The notes under the pieces are model-generated. The model saw only the letters and a list, made by a program, of their open reading frames with translations. It did not search any database and was not told the DNA's origin. A stretch of DNA of 64,000 nucleotides from Acidisoma silvae (GTDB lineage Bacteria; Pseudomonadota; Alphaproteobacteria; Acetobacterales; Acetobacteraceae): contig NZ_JAESVB010000001.1 in the NCBI RefSeq assembly GCF_020618775.1, forward strand, positions 372,001 to 436,000, in the 5' to 3' direction. This document shows positions 1 through 7,451 of the stretch, piece after piece; the first letter of the stretch is position 1, and every line of letters begins with the position of its first letter. A program made the position numbers and the translations under genes.

Positions 1-19
1 TAAGGGCGTGATCGGACAT
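1..19 (-). CDS. Start of a leftward gene cut by the window edge
   Basis: Read on the minus strand there is an ATG at 19 followed by six open codons (MSDHAL) to the window edge, with a GGAGAG Shine-Dalgarno-like stretch about 8 bases ahead of it. The divergent position relative to the ATPase, and a good leftward promoter at 121-150, make a real gene likely. Nothing can be said about its product. Confidence 0.35.
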
Positions 20-120
20 GAAGGAACTCTCCGGCAACTGATTGGCGCAGATAGAGCCGTGGCGGGTCAGGCGTCCAGTCCGCCGTTCGTCATAGCAGCG
101 GGCAAGCACTCTGCTTGACG

Positions 121-150
121 CTTATACAGAGTTTAGGAAATTTATCTCAA
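121..150 (-). promoter_or_regulatory. Leftward sigma70-type promoter inside the palindrome
   Basis: On the minus strand the sequence reads TTGAGA (150-145), an 18-base spacer, then TATAAG (126-121). This is a good match to a sigma70 promoter and would drive the gene starting at 19 with a leader of roughly 95 bases. The -10 element lies within the left arm of the inverted repeat, so a protein bound to that arm would block it. This is a pattern match only. Confidence 0.45.
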
Positions 151-178
151 AAACATAAATTGACTAAACTCTGTATAA
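122..178. repeat. 15-bp perfect inverted repeat in a divergent promoter (candidate operator)
   Basis: The arm TTATACAGAGTTTAG at 122-136 is repeated exactly in reverse complement at 164-178. The symmetry continues inward imperfectly (137-145 against 155-163, seven of nine bases), leaving a loop of about nine bases. The element is very AT-rich beside its surroundings. Each arm carries a -10-like hexamer at its outer end: TATAAG leftward (121-126) and TATAAA rightward (174-179). That makes it a likely dyad operator controlling both divergent genes rather than a terminator, since there is no T-run following a GC stem. Confidence 0.7.
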
Positions 179-196
179 ACATCAGGCTTGGTTCCC

Positions 197-1402
197 ATGG
201 ACCCTATCCGCAATCCATTCGCGCCCGGTGCGGGATCGCCACCGCCGGAGCTTGCCGGGCGTAGCGCCGTGCGGGAACGCATGCGGCAATGCATCGGGCG
301 TCTGCGCATCGGCCGGCCCGCCAAGAGCATGATGCTTATCGGTCTCCGTGGCGCCGGCAAGACCGTTCTGCTCTTTCAGATGCTGAAGGACGCGGAACGG
401 GATGGCGCCATCACCATCCGGATCGAAGCACCCGAGGGCCGTTCCTTGCCGGCCTTGCTGGCGCCGCAGATCAGGCTCGTGTTGCTCAAGCTCAACCGCT
501 GGTCGCAGGCGCAGGCCTATGCCGTGCGCGGATTGCGAGCCCTGGCCGGCTTCGCCGGCAAGCTGAAGGCAACCTATGGTGACATCGAAGTCGGGCTTGA
601 CTATGAGCCCGAGCCGGGTTTGGCGGATAATGGCGAACTCGAAGGTGATCTGGCCATGCTGCTGGAACAGGTCGGACGGGCCGCGCAGGCGGCCGACACG
701 GCGGTGGCGATTTTCATCGACGAGCTGCAATACGTCAAAGAATCCGAGCTCGAAGCCCTTATTTCCGCCCTGCATCGCGTCTCCCAGCAGCAGTTGCCCA
801 TCACGCTCGTGGGTGCCGGCCTGCCGCAGCTGCGTGGCAAAATGGGGGAAGCCAAGACCTATGCAGAACGCATGTTCGAATTTCCCGAGATAGGCTCGCT
901 TTCTCCGTCCGACGCGCGGGCGGCCATCGTCATTCCGATCGAAAACGAAGGCGAGAGGATTGAGGATGATGCTGTGGCGCTCATCATCGAACAGACACAG
1001 GGCTATCCCTATTTCCTTCAGGAATGGGGCAAGCACGCCTGGGATGACGCGGCGCGCAGCCCAATCAGCGCGGCGGATGTACGCAATGCTACGCAGCAAG
1101 CCGTCGTGACGCTCGACGAAAGTTTTTTCCGTGTGCGGTTCGACCGCCTGACGCCGAAGGAAAAAGCTTATCTGCGGGCTATGGCGGCGCTCGGGCCGGG
1201 TCCGCATCGGTCGGGCGATATTGCGGAAGCGTTGCATCGGCCGACGACGTCCCTGGGGCCGATCCGCAGCAGCCTGATCGCGAAAGGCATGATCTGGAGT
1301 CCGACGCATGGCGATACCGCTTTCACGGTGCCGCTGTTCGATGACTTCATGAAACGCGTCATGCCGATGGAGAAGACCGGTGACATCGCCGCAAGCGGCT
1401 GA
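197..1402 (+). CDS. AAA/STAND-like ATPase with C-terminal winged helix
   Basis: A 401-residue cytoplasmic P-loop ATPase of unknown biological role. Walker A is GLRGAGKT at about residues 49-56 and Walker B is FIDE at about 173-176, followed by a VGAGLPQL segment like the sensor strand of Orc/Cdc6- and MNS-type ATPases. The last 80 residues (starting near TPKEKAYLRAM) look like a winged helix-turn-helix, so DNA binding is plausible. I start at ATG 197; an in-frame TTG at 188 is the alternative. Neither has a clear Shine-Dalgarno, and a start of transcription from TATAAA at 174-179 would leave only a leader of about ten bases. The gene stands alone behind a large palindrome, so autoregulation through the winged helix is a reasonable guess. 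It converges on the glycosyltransferase gene with 11 bases between stops. Confidence 0.85.
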   Translation: MDPIRNPFAPGAGSPPPELAGRSAVRERMRQCIGRLRIGRPAKSMMLIGLRGAGKTVLLFQMLKDAERDGAITIRIEAPEGRSLPALLAPQIRLVLLKLNRWSQAQAYAVRGLRALAGFAGKLKATYGDIEVGLDYEPEPGLADNGELEGDLAMLLEQVGRAAQAADTAVAIFIDELQYVKESELEALISALHRVSQQQLPITLVGAGLPQLRGKMGEAKTYAERMFEFPEIGSLSPSDARAAIVIPIENEGERIEDDAVALIIEQTQGYPYFLQEWGKHAWDDAARSPISAADVRNATQQAVVTLDESFFRVRFDRLTPKEKAYLRAMAALGPGPHRSGDIAEALHRPTTSLGPIRSSLIAKGMIWSPTHGDTAFTVPLFDDFMKRVMPMEKTGDIAASG

Positions 1403-1423
1403 TCAGCGGCTGATCAGCGGCTG
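1394..1423. repeat. 11-bp tandem repeat spanning two convergent stop codons
   Basis: The unit AGCGGCTGATC occurs at 1394-1404 and 1405-1415, with a partial third copy at 1416-1423. The unit contains TGA on the plus strand and TCA (a minus-strand TGA), so the stop of the ATPase (1400-1402) and the stop of the glycosyltransferase (1414-1416) both lie inside the array. Confidence 0.8.
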
Positions 1424-2538
1424 CGCGGGCGCGCCGTTTCTTCCAGCAGATCCAGCGTCCGGCCGATGATCTTCGCCTCGTCGAAATTCGCGCGCGCATA
1501 GGCCAGGCCGGCGTCTCCCATGCGGGCGCGCAGATCGGGATCGGCCGCAAGGTTTCGCAAGGCTGCCGCCAGCGATTCCGCATCGCGCGGCGGCACCAGA
1601 AACCCGGTCTCGCCCTCCGTCACCTGCTCGCGTGGGCCACGGATATCGGTCGCCACCACCGGCAGGCCGGTCAGCATGGCCTCGATCACCGACATCGGCA
1701 GGCCTTCGAAATGGCTCGGCAGGGTGAAGATATCGGCGGCGGCCAGCACATCGGCCGTATCCTCCCGGTAGCCCAGCCGGCGCAAGCGCGGCCCGAGGCC
1801 CGATTGGGCGAAATAGGCTTCCAGATCCTCGCCATGGTCCGAGGCCAGGCGTTCGCCCACCACCCACAATTCCGCCTCCGGCACGCTGTCCATCGCCGCC
1901 AGCAGTTCCGGATGGCCCTTGTGACGCACGAGGCGGGAGACGATGACGATCACCACCCGGTCTTCCGGCACGCCCAAGGACGCCCGGATACGGGCGCGGG
2001 CCTCCGGATTGGGGTGAAACTTCGCCGGGCTGCGGCCATTGCCGATGGCGATCGGTTTGCGTGCAATACCCAAACGCTTCGCGTCCCGTGCCTCCTCCTC
2101 GGAGACCGTCAGATACAGGTCCGTGATCTTGCCCGCGCTCCATTCCATGGCGAAGGAGGCGGCGCGGCGTGGCCAGGGGCTGGGCTGGTTGAACAGGAAG
2201 CCGTGGCAGGTATAGGCCACATGCGGCACGCCGGCTGCCTTCGCAGCCATCCGTCCCCAGAAGCCTGACAGCGGCATATGGGCATGGACCAGGTCCGGCT
2301 TCTCCGCCCGCAGCAGGGAGACGAGGGCGGCAAACCCCTGCGCCTGCGCGATGGGCGACGCGCTGCGCTTCAGCGGCAGCGGCATGATCCTGAAACCCTC
2401 TGCCCGCAGCGGCGCGAGAAGGGGACCGTCCGGGCAGGCACCGACCATCTCATGGCCGCGCGCGCGTCCCTCCCGCAGCAGCGGCGCCAGGAAGTGCCGC
2501 ATCGCGAAGTCGGTATTGGTGAGTTCGATGATCTTCAC
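1414..2538 (-). CDS. Glycosyltransferase family 4 protein
   Basis: A 374-residue GT-B fold retaining glycosyltransferase, the usual length for GT4. The N-terminal acceptor domain begins MKIIELTNTDFAMRHF. The C-terminal donor domain has the GT4 E-x7-E region: a segment starting EGLPMSVIEAMLTGLPVVA near residue 275, then an ETGFLV loop. Substrates cannot be read from sequence; roles in exopolysaccharide or lipopolysaccharide assembly are typical. It lies 16 bases downstream of the heparinase-family gene on the same strand, so the two are probably co-transcribed. Confidence 0.88.
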   Translation of the reverse strand: MKIIELTNTDFAMRHFLAPLLREGRARGHEMVGACPDGPLLAPLRAEGFRIMPLPLKRSASPIAQAQGFAALVSLLRAEKPDLVHAHMPLSGFWGRMAAKAAGVPHVAYTCHGFLFNQPSPWPRRAASFAMEWSAGKITDLYLTVSEEEARDAKRLGIARKPIAIGNGRSPAKFHPNPEARARIRASLGVPEDRVVIVIVSRLVRHKGHPELLAAMDSVPEAELWVVGERLASDHGEDLEAYFAQSGLGPRLRRLGYREDTADVLAAADIFTLPSHFEGLPMSVIEAMLTGLPVVATDIRGPREQVTEGETGFLVPPRDAESLAAALRNLAADPDLRARMGDAGLAYARANFDEAKIIGRTLDLLEETARPRSR

Positions 2539-2554
2539 GGGGAAAGCCCGGCGA

Positions 2555-4162
2555 TCAGCCGACCTTGCTGATCGCCCATTTGATCTGCTGCGCGCTCGCC
2601 TCGTCGCCGCTCATGACGATCTGCTCGGTGCGCTTCGGCTCGGTGCCGCCCATATAGATGCTTTCTTCCAGGGCCATCGTCGCTCCTTCGGCGCGAAACC
2701 GCCAGCTCTGGCCGCTGGGCAGGCGCATCAGCACGGCCTCGCCGTCGCCCTGGAGGCTGGCCTGAACGGCCGGATGAAGATGGAAGCGCAGCGTGAAAGG
2801 TTGCGGCGTTTCGGCCTCCACCGCATCCTCGCCGCGAATATCCTCGCCGCTTTCCGCCATATAGAGGCGGCGGCGATGGATGGCGCCGAGATTCCGCAGC
2901 CAGCCGTCATGGCTCGCTTCCAGCCAATGCGCGCCATTGGCCTCCTGGCGCTGGGCCTCGACCTTGTCCGGCCGGCGTGCGCCGAAACCATCGGCCTTCA
3001 CTTCGGCGGAACTGGTATCGGCAATCACCAGCGTCGAATGCGCAGCCGTCGCGCGCAGCGCATCGCGCCACTCGCTCAATGCCGCCGGGGCCGAGCCGCA
3101 ATTGACGATAAGCCGGTCGCGGCCGACCGAGAGTTCGAAGGACAGCGTGCCAGCATGGGCATTCGTGTCCAGACCCGGCGGCGGCGGCGCGCCGGTATCC
3201 ATGATCAGGATGCTGCGGCCGGCCTGAAGCCGGTGAAAGCCGCCATCGACCAGCTGACTGGGCGCGCGTGTCGGCCGCCCGGCCTGGGTCAGCACGAGGT
3301 CGACCAGGCTCGAGGTCTCTTCCTTGGTGCCGTTGAACAGCGCCAGGCCGCCGTCCCCATGCCGCAGCATGCGCAGCGCGGTGGCGAGCTTTTCGATGGA
3401 CGGGCCCAGCGCCGGGGGCGGCGGCGCCTGCGCCGCCTGCAGCAGGGACCGGATTTCGGTCAGATCCTGCAAAGCGGTCAGATGCGTCGCCGGGCTGCGC
3501 TCGATCTGGCTGCCGTCGGGCAAAATCTGGCGGCCGAGTTCGGCCGGCAGGAAGCGCAGGGCGCGGGTGAGGAAGGAGCTTTGGTCCGGCAGCGCCACGG
3601 CCGCCGCGACCAGACCCTTCAGTGCGGTCAGCGCCCGCGCCTGACCTTCCTCCGCCGGCAAGGCCGCCGAAAGCGACCGCGCATCGGCGACAAGGCGGCC
3701 CATCAACTTTTGGCGAAATGCGTCATCCGCACTCGCCGCGAAGAAATCGTAGTGGCCGAGCCAGGCTGCGATTCGCGCGCCGGCGACATCCGGGCGTGAC
3801 GCCACCGGGTCGGTATGGGCCGATGAAATCCATTCCGAGACGAGGCTGCGGGCGCGCTGACGGGCGGCGTCGGTGCCAAGCGCGCGCAGGTCGCGCAGCC
3901 AGGAAAAGGTGTGGGCGGCGGCCCGCAACGTGACGGAGCCGCTGCTGTCCGCCCAGGCACCCGGTTGCAGAAGCAACACGGAATTGCCAACCGTCAGCTC
4001 ACCCTTCAGCAGTCGTGCGCCCAGGCTTGGGTCGCCGGGCCAAAGGTCGCGCACCGGCAGCGTCGGTGCGTCCGGCACGCGCGCCAGGCGTAGGCTGGGG
4101 AGTTTGGACAGGCTTTGCCGCGCGCCGCGCAGCCAGCCGCCACCGGGAGACTTACCGCTCAT
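2555..4162 (-). CDS. Heparinase II/III family protein
   Basis: A 535-residue protein of the alphaproteobacterial heparinase II/III family: an alpha-helical N-terminal half (WPGDPSLGARLLKGEL, then an SWLRDLRALG segment) followed by a beta-sandwich domain. The beta-sandwich contains the characteristic HSTLVIADTSSAEV stretch near residue 375. The family includes polysaccharide lyases, but these single-copy alphaproteobacterial members have no proven substrate, so activity on heparin should not be assumed. No signal peptide is evident. The glycosyltransferase follows directly, suggesting a polysaccharide-related pair. Confidence 0.85.
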   Translation of the reverse strand: MSGKSPGGGWLRGARQSLSKLPSLRLARVPDAPTLPVRDLWPGDPSLGARLLKGELTVGNSVLLLQPGAWADSSGSVTLRAAAHTFSWLRDLRALGTDAARQRARSLVSEWISSAHTDPVASRPDVAGARIAAWLGHYDFFAASADDAFRQKLMGRLVADARSLSAALPAEEGQARALTALKGLVAAAVALPDQSSFLTRALRFLPAELGRQILPDGSQIERSPATHLTALQDLTEIRSLLQAAQAPPPPALGPSIEKLATALRMLRHGDGGLALFNGTKEETSSLVDLVLTQAGRPTRAPSQLVDGGFHRLQAGRSILIMDTGAPPPPGLDTNAHAGTLSFELSVGRDRLIVNCGSAPAALSEWRDALRATAAHSTLVIADTSSAEVKADGFGARRPDKVEAQRQEANGAHWLEASHDGWLRNLGAIHRRRLYMAESGEDIRGEDAVEAETPQPFTLRFHLHPAVQASLQGDGEAVLMRLPSGQSWRFRAEGATMALEESIYMGGTEPKRTEQIVMSGDEASAQQIKWAISKVG

Positions 4163-4324
4163 CGAACCATCCGGCGAAAGGCATTTTGCGTCCGTCGGGA
4201 AAGGCGGAGAGCAATGATGCGAAAGGGCTGAAGTCTCTGATAGCCATAAAACCTTCTAGACAGCGTGATGCCTGTTACACAAGCGTCAGAAAGCGTGATC
4301 GGTGGCTTGGCGCGGAAAGAGTGC

Positions 4325-4858
4325 TCAGGACAAGCGGTAGTCGCTCTCGGCCTCATAGACCGAACTTTCCTTTCCCAACTGCGAGCTGAACAGGGTGAAA
4401 TGCTCGACTGAAAAGGGTTCCGCGCGGAACAGGTTATTGCCCTGCATGAAGCGGGTGATCTTGTCATTGGCCGGCTGATCCAGCCGCGCCAGCGTCACAT
4501 GCGGGGTGAAGCGACGCCGTTCCGGCTCCAGCCCGGCACGCTGCAGGGCCGTCTCGACCTTCGTCTGCAGGTGATCGAGCTGGGGCGAGCGCTCGATACC
4601 GGCCCAAAGCGCCGTCACGCGTCCGGCCTTTTCGAAAACGCCGACGCCTGTCACCACAACGGGGAAGGCGCGACCCTTGATGGCATGCAGCGCGAGGTCG
4701 ATTTCCTCGGCGCGCCAATTGGGCACCTCGCCGATGAAGCGCAGCGTCAGATGCATGTTTTCAGGCGATACCCAACGCGCGCCGGGCAGGCCGAAGGCGA
4801 ATTGCGCCAGCCGTTCACGCAAGGGCCAGGGCAAATCCAGAGCGACAAAAAGTCTCAT
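4325..4858 (-). CDS. thpR: RNA 2',3'-cyclic phosphodiesterase (ThpR/LigT family)
   Basis: A 177-residue 2H phosphoesterase, normal length for the family. The two catalytic HxT signatures are HLTL near residue 40 and HVTL near residue 123. The N-terminus MRLFVALDLP is typical. Members hydrolyse 2',3'-cyclic phosphate ends of RNA and have been described as 2'-5' RNA ligases. An AGGAGA Shine-Dalgarno-like stretch lies about ten bases before the ATG. It is separated by about 160 bases from the heparinase gene and is divergent from the secreted protein at 5078. Confidence 0.92.
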   Translation of the reverse strand: MRLFVALDLPWPLRERLAQFAFGLPGARWVSPENMHLTLRFIGEVPNWRAEEIDLALHAIKGRAFPVVVTGVGVFEKAGRVTALWAGIERSPQLDHLQTKVETALQRAGLEPERRRFTPHVTLARLDQPANDKITRFMQGNNLFRAEPFSVEHFTLFSSQLGKESSVYEAESDYRLS

Positions 4859-5077
4859 CCGCTCGATGCTCTCCTGGGCGCGTCCTTACCGACAACCGAA
4901 TCGGGCCAGCGGGACCGATGTCGGCGGCAAGCCAGCCTAGCATTCCTGTCGCGGCGGCAGCGGTCAATACGCGCCTTCAAGGCCGCGATTGGCGTCCGGA
5001 CTTCGTGAAGATGGCAGGCCTGCCAGGCCGTGCGATCGGCACCATCTTCCGGGCAACTCCAAAGGGAGCAGCCCGTG

Positions 5078-5434
5078 ATGAAAAAAAGCAGAGCCCGCAG
5101 GTTTTCGGCAAAGCGGTCATCCTCGACGGGATGGTTGAGACCTTGTCTGGCGGCCGTGCTGCTTCTGGCGGCCGTCGGCAGTCCGACAGCGGCCGTCGCC
5201 GCGCCGGTGCCGGCCACGCCGCAGACGCCGGGGCCGGCCAGTCCGGTGCAGACACCACCCGCGCCCCAGCAGGGGACGCCCGGCATCGCCGGCCAAAAGC
5301 CGCATGACGGCGTCATCACGCCGCCGGCCGGCATAAGCCGGATGCCGGTCATCCGTCCGCGCGTGCCGACCAATACGCCGGTCATTCCCCCGGCCGGGAG
5401 TGCTGGCGGAAACGCGAATGTCATCCCTAAATAG
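5078..5434 (+). CDS. Small secreted proline-rich protein
   Basis: A 118-residue predicted exported protein of unknown function. It has a basic N-terminus (MKKSRARR) and a hydrophobic segment WLRPCLAAVLLLAAVG ending in a probable cleavage site after AAVA. The mature part is low in hydrophobic residues and rich in proline and glycine, with the pattern DGVITPP ... MPVIRPR ... NTPVIPP and the end NANVIPK. The start at ATG 5078 is favoured by an AAAGGGA Shine-Dalgarno at 5061-5067; an earlier in-frame start at 5030 would bury the signal peptide. The composition suggests an unstructured periplasmic protein. From memory, similar short DGVI/PP proteins recur in Acetobacteraceae, but I could not verify that here. 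Confidence 0.65.
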   Translation: MKKSRARRFSAKRSSSTGWLRPCLAAVLLLAAVGSPTAAVAAPVPATPQTPGPASPVQTPPAPQQGTPGIAGQKPHDGVITPPAGISRMPVIRPRVPTNTPVIPPAGSAGGNANVIPK

Positions 5435-5443
5435 CAGGAGGGA

Positions 5444-6340
5444 TCAGGGCGTCTGCTGGCGGGTGAGCCTGATGTGCTCGGCGACCGGCGCGTGGTTCAG
5501 CAGCGCGGCCAGCAAGGTGCCACCCAGCGTATTGCCGGCCAGGGTCGGGATCAGAAACTTCATCAGATAGTCGCCAAGCGAGGCATGGCCGGAAAAGGTG
5601 AGGTAGGACGCCTCCACCGATCCCGCGACGATATGCGGGAAAGAGCAGACCGAAATCGTATAGGTCAGCAGGATGATGATGAAGGGCTGGGTGGAGCCCG
5701 ATGCCGGCAGCAGCCAGACCATCAGGCCGATGATCCAGCCTGCGGCACCCGCCATGATGACGGTATGCCAGAAATCGCCGGGCATGGTCTTGGCCGCGAT
5801 GGCGTTCATGGCCGCGACCGTATCGGGCGGCATGATGCCGTGCCGCGACAGCACGAAGCCAAAGAGCCAGGTCGCGAAGAGATTGAAGAACAGCACGATG
5901 CCCCAGACGCGCATGGTGCGGGCGAAGACCGGCCAGGTGCGTTCCGTCAGCGCCGGGATCAGGGCCGTCAGCGTCGTCTCCGTGAACAGCTGCTGGCGGC
6001 CGAGAATGACGATCAGGAAGCCAAGGGAATAGCCGAAACAGGCCACCAGAGGGCGCCAAGGCGCGTCCGGTAGCATGGATTGCAGGGTGGCCTGGGTGAC
6101 GAAGGAAAAGCCGATGGACAGGCCCGCTGCCATGCCCGACCAGGCCAGCGAACTCGCCGAGCGCGAGATTTCCTCAATGCCCTGTTCGCGCACGATTTCA
6201 TGAATGACGATGGCGCCCGGCGGGGCGCGGTCACCGGCCTGCTTTTGCTGCTTTTCGTCGAGATGGGGCGAGTCCGATCCCGCCTCGTTCTCGATATGGG
6301 GCGTCTGCTCGGTCTCGGGCGTCTGGTCGGTATCGCTCAA
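5444..6340 (-). CDS. Formate/nitrite transporter (FNT) family channel, YfdC-like
   Basis: An inner-membrane protein of about 298 residues with six predicted helices and FNT-type motifs such as LFFNLFATWLFGF and AGNTLGGTLLAALLNH. The YfdC-like subgroup has a soluble acidic N-terminus, seen here as about 60 Glu/Asp/Gln-rich residues before the first helix. I chose a TTG start at 6340 (LSDTDQT) because GGAGG lies nine bases upstream; an ATG at 6406 would add 22 residues with no comparable ribosome site. FNT proteins pass small monovalent anions (formate, nitrite, hydrosulfide); the substrate here is unknown. It converges with the secreted protein gene nine bases away. Confidence 0.85.
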   Translation of the reverse strand: MSDTDQTPETEQTPHIENEAGSDSPHLDEKQQKQAGDRAPPGAIVIHEIVREQGIEEISRSASSLAWSGMAAGLSIGFSFVTQATLQSMLPDAPWRPLVACFGYSLGFLIVILGRQQLFTETTLTALIPALTERTWPVFARTMRVWGIVLFFNLFATWLFGFVLSRHGIMPPDTVAAMNAIAAKTMPGDFWHTVIMAGAAGWIIGLMVWLLPASGSTQPFIIILLTYTISVCSFPHIVAGSVEASYLTFSGHASLGDYLMKFLIPTLAGNTLGGTLLAALLNHAPVAEHIRLTRQQTP

Positions 6341-6436
6341 ACTTTGAATCCTCCGCGGCCGTGTAGGGCCGTATGACCCGCGCGCGGCAAAGCTCCACGA
6401 AATCATGAAACAGGACTGTAACGAGAGGCCAGCGCC

Positions 6437-7444
6437 TCAGTTCCGTTCGACGGCGTCCTGGTGACGGGCGTCGATCGCGCGCAGCTTCGCCACATTGCGA
6501 ATCTGGTCTTTGTAGCTGTGGCTGAAAATATGGCCGCCGCTGCCATCCGCTACAAAATACAGTGCGTCAGTATCGGCCGGATGCAGCACGGCCAGGATGG
6601 AGGCGATGCCGGGCGCGGCAATCGGCCCCGGCGGCAGGCCGGTATTGAGGTAGGTATTATAGGCCGAAGGCACCAGCAGATCGGCATGGGCCAATGGCCG
6701 GTCTATCTTACCCTGGCCGCCCGACAGGCCATAAATCACGGTCGGGTCCGCCTGGAGCTTCATGCCGAGGCGCAGCCGGTTGAGATAGACGGCGGCCACC
6801 ATCGGGCGCTCGTCGGGCTTGGCCGTCTCCCGCTCCACGATGCTGGCCAGCGTGACGGCGTCGCCGGGGGAGGCAAGGGGCAGATTGGCAGCGCGGTTGG
6901 CCCAGGCCTCGGCCAGTGCCACATCCAGCGCGCGTTCCGCCCGCTTCAGCAGCAGCGCGCGCGGCGTGCCATACAGATAGTCGTAGGTATTGGGCAGGAT
7001 CGCGCCTTCCGCCACCGGCGTGACTTGCCCGGTCATGGCCGGCGCTTGATCGATCAGCGCGCTGATCTCCTGGGCTGTCAGGCCCTCGGGGATGGTCAAG
7101 TGGTGCTCGACCTGCTTGCCGTGGCGCAGGATGGCGAAGACATCGGCAAGGCTGGCATGGGCCGGAAAGGCGAATTCCCCGGCATGAAGCGCACCGTCAT
7201 TGTCCGTCAGGCTTTCCGCGATGCGGAAACTCAGCACGCCGTCGATCACGCCGCCATCATGCAGCGCGCGGCCGACGATTTCTGTGCGCCCATGCGGCAC
7301 GACAAGGGTTGTGTTTTGGGAGAGTGGGCCAGGTCCATTCCAGACCTGGCCGACATAGCTCCGTCCTGCCTGCGCGACCGCAGCCAGAACCATCAGCGGC
7401 AAAAGCCACCGGGATAGTCGAGAGATGAGCGGCCGAGCCTTCAC
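6437..7444 (-). CDS. mltG: Endolytic peptidoglycan transglycosylase MltG
   Basis: A 335-residue YceG/MltG protein. A short cytoplasmic tail and one TM helix (SRWLLPLMVLAAVAQAG, about residues 11-27) anchor it in the inner membrane. A LysM-like segment follows (HLTIPEGLTAQEISALI), then the catalytic YceG domain with SIVERET, where Glu204 is the expected catalytic residue. The family cleaves nascent glycan strands and sets their length. It lies seven bases downstream of fabF, the usual alphaproteobacterial arrangement, and is probably the last gene of the fab operon. Confidence 0.95.
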   Translation of the reverse strand: MKARPLISRLSRWLLPLMVLAAVAQAGRSYVGQVWNGPGPLSQNTTLVVPHGRTEIVGRALHDGGVIDGVLSFRIAESLTDNDGALHAGEFAFPAHASLADVFAILRHGKQVEHHLTIPEGLTAQEISALIDQAPAMTGQVTPVAEGAILPNTYDYLYGTPRALLLKRAERALDVALAEAWANRAANLPLASPGDAVTLASIVERETAKPDERPMVAAVYLNRLRLGMKLQADPTVIYGLSGGQGKIDRPLAHADLLVPSAYNTYLNTGLPPGPIAAPGIASILAVLHPADTDALYFVADGSGGHIFSHSYKDQIRNVAKLRAIDARHQDAVERN

Positions 7445-7451
7445 CCTGCGC

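Noticed and set aside
68-94. Eight-codon frame in the leftward leader (MTNGGLDA, then stop)
   Set aside because: No convincing ribosome site and no sign of a leader-peptide function; could be chance.
182-1309. Long open frame antisense to the ATPase (375 codons)
   Set aside because: Codon pattern is the mirror of the real gene, with no motif or ribosome site; typical of high-GC DNA.
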